Shown here: positions 17,101 through 20,420 of the stretch, in pieces | Position numbering within the stretch: position 1 is the first letter of the stretch | Layout of the letters: every line of letters starts with the position of its first letter | NCBI GenBank assembly: GCA_000444245.1 | Contig: ATSW01121750.1 | Coordinates: 1 to 20,420, forward strand | Length of the DNA: 20,420 nt | Direction of reading: 5' to 3' | DNA from: Botryllus schlosseri | Taxonomy: Eukaryota > Chordata > Ascidiacea > Stolidobranchia > Styelidae | Notes under the pieces: model-generated | What the model saw: only the letters and a program-made list of their open reading frames with translations | What the model was told of the DNA's origin: nothing | Databases searched by the model: none | Program-made: the position numbers and the translations under genes

Positions 17101-18244
17101 CTGATGGTGAATTGAAAAGAATGCAGCGTTGGTGGAGGCAGCAGTTCATAACATGTCGTCCCCTAAGCATCTGTTCAACCTGCATCGACAATGGCCATGA
17201 TCAGCCGATTATCACTGCTAAGGATATCTGGCTGACAGTAGCCTACATGGCACGAATATGAGGCCAGTGGAATTACCCAGATATCATAGACTACGCTAAG
17301 CCTAAACTTTGAAAAAATCATTCACAATTGGCCTCTGAATGAAGTTAACTTACCACACAGTGAGTCTACTGATGGTAGCTCCGCGTTGCTTGATCCTATT
17401 CTTCCCGCCAAGGCACAGAGTTATTTGATTAACCAGATTTTGTCTGTATTTCAATTCAAGAGCAGGAATAGTTATATCAAACTTGTACCGGAAAGAAGAT
17501 CTCTGTATCTCGACTGAAATCAACATGTCGTATTATGCATTTTATATGGCTGTCTGTCTGTATTCAACTGGTGTTTCGTATGTATATGCTCGTGGTGAAT
17601 TTTATTATAACTAAAACTATAATGAAAACGTATTGTCAAATTGTGATGTTTTACAACATAAGGGTCAGTATGTATGCCAGAAAGCAACAATGATTCAGGG
17701 TAGCGATAGGGCTAAGAGCGGTTGTAAGCGGCAGTAGCGAGAGGGTTAATTGGCGGCAACAACGGGTAAATGAGTCTGCGGCTGAAGTGCGAAAATTGTT
17801 TTTTTTGAAGCATAATTTTGACATCGAATGCATATTATACGCCTGGCGATCGCTTCCCATTTTGTTGACTGGGAAGTGTTGCGGCCAGACTAACTACTTT
17901 TTTGGTTGGCTTTGCAAGTTCCCAATCTGGGCAATTCATTTTTGATAATATAACTTATTTCGAAAATTTCCGCGCTGGCCACGGGTTCGCTGCCCCTGTT
18001 GTATGTAAAGTGTGAAGTCATCTGTTCACATAAGCCTCCTAAATTTCGTACCAGTCGGATGAGCCTGAAATCAACAAATTCATTACTCTTAGACGCCCCA
18101 CGTTGGGTTGATGAAATCTCGTCTGGATCTTACGATCTCGACAGCCCGGTGACTTTCTCCTGCGCCGCAGATGCCTCTCCCAGCGCCACGTACCAATGGT
18201 ACAAAGACAACGACGTGCTAGATACCACTCTCTACAACATCCAG
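8133..18244 (+). CDS. Contactin-like immunoglobulin cell-adhesion protein, N-terminal half (9 exons, 3'-partial)
   Basis: Joining 8133-8196, 10161-10304, 10361-10492, 12014-12109, 12233-12351, 12731-12839, 13506-13602, 14007-14188 and 18093-18244 gives 365 codons without a stop; every junction is GT-AG and keeps phase. A signal peptide (about residues 1-22) is followed by Ig1 (C46, W57, C94 in DAGVYQC), Ig2 (C138, W153, C194), Ig3 (C249, W261, C296) and the start of Ig4 (C338, W350). Contactin-type marks are GVKLPC at the start of Ig2, YISQIDGTLYLAN with GGKYEC later in Ig2, and APRWV opening Ig4. Possible N-glycosylation sites are N109 and N264. Contactins are GPI-anchored neuronal surface proteins with six Ig and four FNIII domains, acting in axon-glia contact and outgrowth; that role is inferred from the family. 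L1/neurofascin relatives share this layout, so the exact subfamily needs the missing C-terminal half. Exons are GC-richer than the introns. Confidence 0.8.
8286..8350 (+). repeat. Intron 1 direct repeat, left copy
   Basis: AAGACTACTCCAAGTCGTTTC followed by CGTTGTATCG matches AAGACTACTCCAATTCGTTTC and CATTATATCG at 9996-10050 in the same orientation. Both seem to be the tail of one dispersed repeat; the right copy follows the hAT-like sequence at 9370-9976. Confidence 0.5.
8461..8810. mobile_element. MITE with CCAAATTTGGCTCAATTCC terminal inverted repeats, copy 1
   Basis: The left arm (TTGGCTAAAA..CGCCAAATTTGGCTCAATTCC..GTAGAAGCGAA) is repeated inverted at the right (TTCGGTTCTTCAGG..GGATTGAGCCAAATTTGG..TTCAGCCTAA). 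An inner inverted pair, GTATTTACGGT / ACCGTAAATAC, flanks the centre, so the whole could fold into a long hairpin. A related, more worn copy is in intron 8 at 14466-14945. No clear target duplication was found. Confidence 0.6.
8845..8892 (+). repeat. Terminal fragment of the GCTGGGC-ended element
   Basis: ATACTCGCTTC..ATCGAATCATTGTGCCCAGCCGTAC resembles the right end of the element at 4598-5123 (ATACTCGATTC..CATTACACCCAGCCATAC). Only about 50 bases are present. Confidence 0.45.
8893..9369. other. Intron 1 interior without a recognised feature
   Basis: AT-rich intron sequence. No exon-like frame with phase-1 borders, no Ig motif and no repeat boundary was seen. Confidence 0.4.
9601..9630 (+). 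repeat. Short telomere-like CCCTAA/CCCTTA patch
   Basis: Reads TCCTAACCCTTACCCTGACC then CTAACCCTTA, roughly four to five degenerate units of CCCTAA type. A single related phrase, GATCCTAACCCTTTGC, occurs at 19235 inside another hAT-like element. That points to repeat-internal sequence and not a real interstitial telomere. Confidence 0.55.
9692..9861 (-). mobile_element. 170-bp MITE of the CAGAGGTGG family with 8-bp target duplication
   Basis: Starts CAGACGTGGCCAGTAACGAA and ends CTACTTTGACCATCTCTG, so the tips are inverted repeats of the family terminus (9 of the first 12 bases agree). The flanks are CTGGTATG on the left and CTAGTATG on the right, 7 of 8 identical, as expected for hAT insertion. 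Relative to the 1290-bp member at 18901-20190 it is in the opposite orientation and lacks nearly all of the interior. It lies inside the older repeat at 9370-9976. Confidence 0.75.
9996..10050 (+). repeat. Intron 1 direct repeat, right copy
   Basis: AAGACTACTCCAATTCGTTTC with CATTATATCGCAATATCG matches the copy at 8286-8350. It directly follows the hAT-like sequence ending near 9976 and may be part of it. Confidence 0.5.
10161..10304 (+). CDS. Exon 2: first half of Ig1
   Basis: Encodes residues 22-69, from QVFVTQPES through VIFPC (C46) to VYTWSRNG (W57), the B, C and C' strand region of an Ig domain. The acceptor is CTATACGCAG and the donor TCCG|GTTAGT; phase 1 at both ends. QVFVTQPES occupies the place of the VFEEQP-type start seen in vertebrate contactin Ig1. 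Confidence 0.8.
10361..10492 (+). CDS. Exon 3: second half of Ig1
   Basis: Encodes residues 70-113. It contains GDLFIKSPSQNDAGVYQC, the classical Ig E-F strand motif with C94 as partner of C46, and a possible N-glycosylation site NLT at 109. The acceptor is CTTTGGCAG, the donor CAA|GTAAGT; phase 1 at both ends. It is separated from exon 2 by an intron of only 56 bases (10305-10360). Confidence 0.85.
10518..11925. mobile_element. Older CAGG-ended repeat with TGACTCGAGTCA subterminal motifs, interrupted by a second element
   Basis: Left end CAGGGTCGAATCGCGA and right end TGAATCAGAATCCTG are weak inverted repeats. Many copies of TGACTCGA and TCGAGTCA lie inside both ends, several as the perfect 12-base palindrome TGACTCGAGTCA. 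The unit is split between 10723 and 11673 by a second element. The sequence on both sides of the split is found joined in the related copy at 18343-18597 (CGGAACCCATGATTGAAACATAC, here separated by a space, then GCCCGGAAAC). No target duplication is clear at the outer ends. Confidence 0.6.
10724..11672. mobile_element. 949-bp hAT-like element nested in the older repeat
   Basis: Begins CACTGTTGGGATGACTCGAG and ends CGACTTGATCCCAACACTG, giving inverted tips CA.TGTTGGGAT. The flanking octamers are GAAAATAG (10716-10723) and AAAAATAG (11673-11680), 7 of 8 identical, the target-duplication length of hAT elements. Subterminal TGACTCGA repeats occur in both ends, while the centre (about 10990-11500) lacks them. 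No transposase is visible, so it is non-autonomous. It shares its motif vocabulary with the host repeat, suggesting related families. Confidence 0.75.
12014..12109 (+). CDS. Exon 4: start of Ig2
   Basis: Encodes residues 114-145: the linker FVTPTPTTQVQRLESQGR, then GVKLPC with C138 and HSP leading to the next exon. GV.LPC followed by an HxPG-like run matches the contactin Ig2 opening. The acceptor is AATAATTTCAG and the donor TCCAG|GTGAGT; phase 1 at both ends. The reading frame is fixed by exons 3 and 5; a second open frame over the same bases is a shadow. Confidence 0.8.
12233..12351 (+). CDS. Exon 5: middle of Ig2
   Basis: Encodes residues 146-185. It contains YYMWENPDNFDRIP (W153) and YISQIDGTLYLANPQ, which align in order with the YRW..EFPNFIP and VSQTTGNLYIA parts of contactin Ig2. 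The acceptor is TTTCCACAG|AG, the donor CGCAA|GTATGT; phase 1 in, phase 0 out. Intron 4 before it is only 123 bases. Confidence 0.85.
12350..12720 (+). repeat. Tandem array of about 90-bp units filling intron 5
   Basis: Four units begin at about 12350, 12436, 12530 and 12618, and a fifth start is visible at 12709 (spacing 86, 94, 88 and 91). Unit starts read AAGTATGT, AAGTCTGC, AAGTCTGT, AACTATGC and AAGTAAGC. Shared inner blocks are GGCCTGAAACC-like text, a TTTTTTGTAACAAGACCCCGA-like block written here with variation, AGCATAGAATCC and AAACATTTTGATAAA. The first unit start coincides with the exon 5 donor, and the last runs into the exon 6 acceptor tract. Confidence 0.7.
12731..12839 (+). CDS. 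Exon 6: end of Ig2
   Basis: Encodes residues 186-221: PEDGGKYECTA with C194 closing the Ig2 disulphide to C138, then a long polar strand ITIWKENGQKK and ASANNFGLTIEDA, the final strand. Contactin Ig2 likewise has an extended segment between its second cysteine and the final strand. The acceptor is CTCTTCCGAAG, a weak purine-containing site but the only one that keeps the frame; the donor is GCAG|GTTGGT. Phase 0 in, phase 1 out. Confidence 0.8.
12840..13505 (+). other. Intron 6, with a TAGAATTAGAATTA simple repeat
   Basis: A 666-base intron. Around 13115-13190 there are two stretches of ATTAGATTAGAATTA / TTAGACTAGAATTAGAATTA sequence, each near a CACATTTTTCC or AGCTTC block. This is a degenerate relative of the intron 7 array. 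Nothing else was recognised. Confidence 0.5.
13506..13602 (+). CDS. Exon 7: first part of Ig3
   Basis: Encodes residues 222-253: ATYEPEFMVQPAEVTEVLL, then DGMTYIECFASG with C249. This corresponds to the A-B strands of Ig3 (contactin has LECFAFGNPVP at this point). The acceptor is ATTTTCCAG and the donor GGAAG|GTGAGT; phase 1 in, phase 2 out. The split codon gives serine 254 with exon 8. Confidence 0.85.
13741..13960 (+). repeat. Degenerate array with TTTTGAAAAGTG and TAGTTCTA motifs in intron 7
   Basis: TTTTGAAAAGTG-like words occur at about 13777, 13829, 13859 and 13901, and a weaker one near 13936, each followed or preceded by TAGTTCTA..TTATAG-like text. Spacing is uneven (30-52 bases). 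The array ends about 45 bases before the exon 8 acceptor. A single related piece occurs at 2471-2530. Confidence 0.55.
14007..14188 (+). CDS. Exon 8: remainder of Ig3
   Basis: Encodes residues 254-314. SPTPKITWTKNG (W261) is followed by the possible glycosylation site NGS at 264, SGQLAFIDAGKDVEGIYKC with C296, and AESSEGRISAQGRLTLK. The last part matches the contactin pattern YECEAEN..GR..VQGR well. The acceptor is TTTGCCTCACAG and the donor AAAT|GTGAGT; phase 2 in, phase 1 out. An internal CTCAG|GTATCG at 14060-14071 is a possible cryptic donor. It is the most GC-rich exon; other open frames across it are shadows. Confidence 0.9.
14304..14405. mobile_element. Worn short MITE related to the CAGAGGTGG family
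   Basis: TAGACGTGGTCAGT at the left and GTAACTGACCACTAG at the right are inverted versions of the family tip. The body is about 100 bases and retains a GAGTACT..AAGTA trace of the AGTAGAAGTAC motif. No target duplication was found. Confidence 0.45.
14466..14945. mobile_element. MITE with AAATTTGGCTCAATTCC terminal inverted repeats, copy 2
   Basis: Left arm AGGCTAAAG..ACAAAATTTGGCTCAATTCC and GTAGAAGTAAAGC, right arm CTACCTGTTGGAATTGAGC and TTTTAGCTG. A second, inner inverted pair (GACTCAATTCCAGTACGTAGAAG at 14669, here spaced over the match, and CTTCTACCAGTTGGAATTGAG near 14774) suggests a nested or partly duplicated copy. It belongs to the family of 8461-8810. Confidence 0.55.
14963..15060 (+). 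mobile_element. Left end of a second hAT-like element (CAAGGGTGGCCAACC)
   Basis: CAAGGGTGGCCAACCTTTTC followed by GGCCCAAGGGCCACTC and a GCGCGCGG..CGCGCAAAGCGCG stretch is a typical hAT-style terminus. No matching right terminus was fixed; GGCCACGGGTTCGCTGCCCCTG near 17977-17998 is a faint candidate. Only the tip is annotated. Confidence 0.45.
15061..15759. other. Intron 8 interior without a recognised feature
   Basis: Several short frames overlap here on both strands, but none has Ig-type motifs or phase-1 borders. No repeat boundary was recognised. Confidence 0.4.
15760..16285. mobile_element. Long inverted repeat (fold-back element) with 18 ambiguous bases in one arm
   Basis: The left arm (15760-16025, 266 bases) and right arm (16075-16285, 211 bases) are reverse complements, separated by a 49-base spacer. 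The length difference is accounted for by a 55-base segment (about 15821-15875) present only in the left arm. The tips read GATAACTAACCTACG and CGTAGGTTAGTTATC. GTTTGCC stands directly outside both ends (15754-15760 overlapping the tip, and 16285-16291), a 7-bp direct repeat like a target duplication. All N calls are in the left arm and none in the right. It is either a fold-back/MITE transposon or, less likely given the direct repeat, a sequencing chimera. Confidence 0.65.
16286..18092. other. Rest of intron 8, no exon recognised
   Basis: About 1.8 kb of AT-rich sequence. A minus-strand frame at 16280-16528 and another at 17651-17860 have no recognisable motif. No Ig-like WxKNG, DxGxYxC or fibronectin motif was seen, in keeping with exon 8 joining directly to exon 9. 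Confidence 0.45.
18093..18244 (+). CDS. Exon 9: first half of Ig4
   Basis: Encodes residues 315-365: APRWVDEISSGSYDLDSPV, then TFSCAADASPSATYQWYKDN with C338 and W350, ending TTLYNIQ. The opening APRWV matches the PEWL / APYWL start of Ig4 in contactin and L1 proteins. The acceptor is TTACTCTTAG and the donor ATCCAG|GTGGGT; phase 1 in, phase 0 out. The partner cysteine of Ig4 is expected in the next exon, which is not found before the window ends. Confidence 0.85.
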
Positions 18245-18342
18245 GTGGGTTGAACTCATTGAAAAGTGAGAGTTGATCCGATTCTTCCTCGGCACTGAGA
18301 CTGAGAGAGAGAGACACTGAGAGTTGCTCAAAGTCCTGATCG

Positions 18343-18597
18343 CAGGGTCGAAGTTGAAGTCAGGCTTGTGATGTGACATGACTCGAGACATTTTATATGA
18401 CTGTTTCAACTCTCACATATCGGAACCCATGATTGAAACATACGCCCGGAAACTTTCTTTTATTTGTTTGAATGAACATGTTTAGAATGAGAAAAAAGAA
18501 TATATTATGAATCTGATGCCTACGATATCACCCGAGAGTTTTACAGAAGTAAGTTAAATATGACTTGATCTCGATAATGAACAGTAACAAACACAAA
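18343..18597 (+). mobile_element. Copy of the intron 3 older repeat, without the nested insertion
   Basis: CAGGGTCGAAG at the left, GACATGACTCGAGACATTTTA, then CGGAACCCATG..GCCCGGAAAC and TATATTATGAATCTGATGCC and TCGATAATGAACAGT match 10518-10723 joined to 11681-11800. The point where intron 3 carries the 949-bp element is uninterrupted here (near 18444). The right terminus is missing, so this copy is truncated. Confidence 0.65.
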
Positions 18598-18601
18598 TAT
18601 A

Positions 18602-18720
18602 AGTGGTCAAAGTAGCCACCGTCGGTTGGTACGCAAGTCGAAGTAACTCCGTAAATGTATACTCAAGTGCAAGTACAAGTGGAGACTTCCAATATCTAAA
18701 AAAGTAAGAATTTGTCGGTT
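18602..18720. repeat. GTAGAAGTA-type relic of the CAGAGGTGG family
   Basis: GTGGTCAAAGTAGCCACCGTCGGTTGG, given here only as its key words GTGGTCAAAGTAG and CGGTTGG, is followed by CCGTAAATGTATACTCAAGTG and GACTTCCAATATCTAAAAAAG. It matches 6800-6890 and the left tip at 18901. It appears to be a worn left-end fragment. Confidence 0.5.
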
Positions 18721-18770
18721 AGTGTTGCCCACATTATAACAAATGTTGATTAGAAGTCTAACACACATAA

Positions 18771-18870
18771 CTAGAGTTACCAACTTACCATACGTCCTCC
18801 TTTGCAAGGATTTGTCCTCCTTCAAGAAATCGAAAATGTCATCCGATGACGTCCAAATGTCTTAATAGAG
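18771..18870 (+). repeat. 'GTCCTC' repeat fragment
   Basis: TTACCATACGTCCTCCTTTG, TTGTCCTCCTTC and GACGTCCAAATGTC repeat the key words of copies at 1730-1990 and 6241-6515. About 100 bases are preserved. Confidence 0.5.
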
Positions 18871-18900
18871 TCGAGCTGGAAAAAGGACCTTTGTTTTATT

Positions 18901-20190
18901 CAGAGGTGGTCAAAGTAGTCAAGAAAGCTACTCAAGTAGAAGTAGTGACGAAAAAATATACTCAAGTACGAGTAGAAGTACTTCTTCCATAAGCCACCTA
19001 AAACTACTTGAAGTAGAAGTAGAGTTGACTGACTTAAAATCTACTCAAGTAAGTAGTTTTGAAAACATTCTCAATTCGTTCGCATGGACTGTCGAAAGCT
19101 GCCAATCGAGCTATGCGGAAGGTGCAGAGGGAGCTTGATTCGTATTGATGCATCCCAGGAGGTGTCGATTTTCGACAGAATAAGCATTCTTTCGCATCAT
19201 GGGATGCAAAATATAGTATTTATATGAAAATGCGATCCTAACCCTTTGCTTACTGGAAGACCCCATTTTAGAGAATATCATGGCATGGCGCCCAATGCCA
19301 TATCATAAGGCGCCAAGTTTACTTGAAAAGATATACGGAGAAGATGTATCGGAGACGGTTTCAACACTTTTCGCGATTAGTATACGTTAATAACAAATAT
19401 TGTGGATCGGAAAATTTATATTTAGTGTAGATTTATTTTCGGAAAATAGTGGCATTACTACACTTGCTTTTCTGCTTCTCAGCATGTATGTTCTGCAGAC
19501 AAAAGAACGGAAAGTAATTAGAACTCAAAGAATGATACTCCAAGTATCATACTTGGAATTGAAAATGAAATACAATTGCACTTCTAAATAGCGGAAAATA
19601 TATTTCGTGTCGTTAGACCATAAAGCTTCGAAAGTGATCTGCTAAAACAGGTGTAACGTTTCAAAATGCCGGATTTTCCAGATTAGCAGAACACGTCATG
19701 GGCTGCTAGATAACGATGGGATAGGTAATTGCTAGATTGCGAAACGGTAGTTTCAAACATTATAGTGGGCCATATTTACCGTGATGAAATATTTGATATG
19801 GGTGACAATGCGGTGTGAGCGCAAACATTAGCAATCCGGTACCTAAATTATATTCACTGATACTTTTGTGAAAACATATTTGTCAATCCATAACTACTGT
19901 GCGCGAAGCGCCACAAAATTTCTGGCCTTTACTTGACTTTTATGAATACATATTAAATGTTGGTACTCCGTGAAAACAGCCCCGAAATTCCTCAGGCTAT
20001 CTTTGGTATTGCGGGATGAAACTATTTCTACTTGACAAACTGAAAATAGCTAAATGTAAGTAAGTAGATCACACAATATTACGAAGTAGAAGTAGAGAAA
20101 ATCAGATCTGCTTGAGTAAGTACCAGAACTGGAGGAAAACTACTTGAGTACTTCCAAAAAGTAGAAGTACTTCTTTACTGACCACCTCTG
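18901..20190 (+). mobile_element. Complete 1290-bp hAT-like non-autonomous element with 8-bp target duplication
   Basis: Left tip CAGAGGTGGTCAAAGTAGTC and right tip TACTGACCACCTCTG are inverted repeats, perfect over 12 bases (CAGAGGTGGTCA). The flanks are GTTTTATT (18893-18900) and GTTTTAAT (20191-20198), 7 of 8 identical. AGTAGAAGTAC repeats fill both subterminal zones. The largest internal frame (19400-19591) has 63 codons and no transposase-like motif, so movement would depend on an enzyme made elsewhere. Other members lie at 1-273, 9692-9861 and, more worn, 14304-14405. It sits in intron 9 of the contactin-like gene. Confidence 0.75.
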
Positions 20191-20272
20191 GTTTTAATTA
20201 ACACAAACGGTATTTTTCGTGAAAAATTCAAATCAACCGCTTTCTCGTCCGATATGATAAGTTTTGTGATTT

Positions 20273-20315
20273 GAAAAAGGCGTCCTCTTTTTTGATCTGA
20301 AAATATGGTAACCCA
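20273..20315 (-). repeat. 'GTCCTC' repeat terminal fragment
   Basis: GGCGTCCTCTTTTTTGATC and AAAATATGGTAACCC, read on the minus strand, match the start of the copy at 6241 (GGGTTACCGTATTTGAG..GAGGACGC). Only the terminus is recognised. Confidence 0.45.
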
Positions 20316-20420
20316 AATATAAATATACTCGACTAATGGGTGCGAGGGAGCAAACCCCATTTTGAGTGGCATGAAACAATAGAATATACATCTCAATAAT
20401 ATATTGATTATGTAAATATA

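Noticed and set aside
14963-17998. A single 3-kb autonomous hAT element spanning intron 8
   Set aside because: The left tip is typical, but the proposed right end near 17977-17998 matches poorly, no target duplication was found and no transposase frame lies between them.
8133-18244. Assignment to the L1/neurofascin/neuroglian family instead of contactin
   Set aside because: Ig4 opening APRWV fits both, but the Ig2 text (GVKLPC..HSPG, YYMWENPDNF, YISQIDGTLYLAN) fits contactin better. It is kept as the main alternative until the C-terminal half is seen.

Overview
The window looks like nuclear DNA from an invertebrate animal. It is AT-rich, has canonical GT-AG introns and many short non-autonomous transposons, and carries one clear spliced gene. 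A tunicate or another invertebrate deuterostome would fit, but nothing here fixes the species. Eighteen ambiguous bases, all between 15762 and 16019, mark an imperfect piece of assembly.

The one solid gene is on the + strand. Nine exons between 8133 and 18244 splice in frame with no stop (1095 nt, 365 codons). They encode a signal peptide, three complete immunoglobulin domains and the first half of a fourth. The order and motifs match the N-terminal half of the contactin family (GPI-anchored neuronal Ig/FNIII adhesion proteins); the related L1/neurofascin/neuroglian family is the main alternative. The rest of Ig4, Ig5-6, the FNIII repeats and the C-terminus must lie to the right of the window. 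Domains are bounded by phase-1 introns: Ig1 is exons 2-3, Ig2 exons 4-6, Ig3 exons 7-8, and Ig4 starts in exon 9.

Left of the gene (1-8103) I find no certain gene. The sequence is a patchwork of interspersed repeats: the end of a CAGAGGTGG-type hAT element (1-273), a TAATCG array, a pair of 'GTCCTC' repeats, two opposed copies of a GCTGGGC-ended element, and a fold-back MITE. Two weak coding candidates are noted: a minus-strand terminal-exon-like frame at 2661-2814 and a plus-strand frame at 7425-7625. A stretch ending just before the first coding exon seems to have an older copy about 4 kb upstream.

The introns range from 56 nt to 3.9 kb, and repeats account for much of the difference. Intron 3 is a hAT-like element inserted in an older repeat, with a near-perfect 8-bp target duplication; intron 9 has a related copy of the older repeat without the insertion. 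Intron 5 is almost entirely a tandem array of about 90-bp units whose first unit begins at the splice donor. Intron 8 holds a large inverted repeat flanked by a 7-bp direct repeat. Intron 9 holds a 1290-bp hAT-like element with an 8-bp target duplication. I found no tRNA, rRNA, CRISPR array or recognisable transposase, and no sign of a wholly new functional system. The interest lies in the structure of the introns and the transposon stratigraphy.
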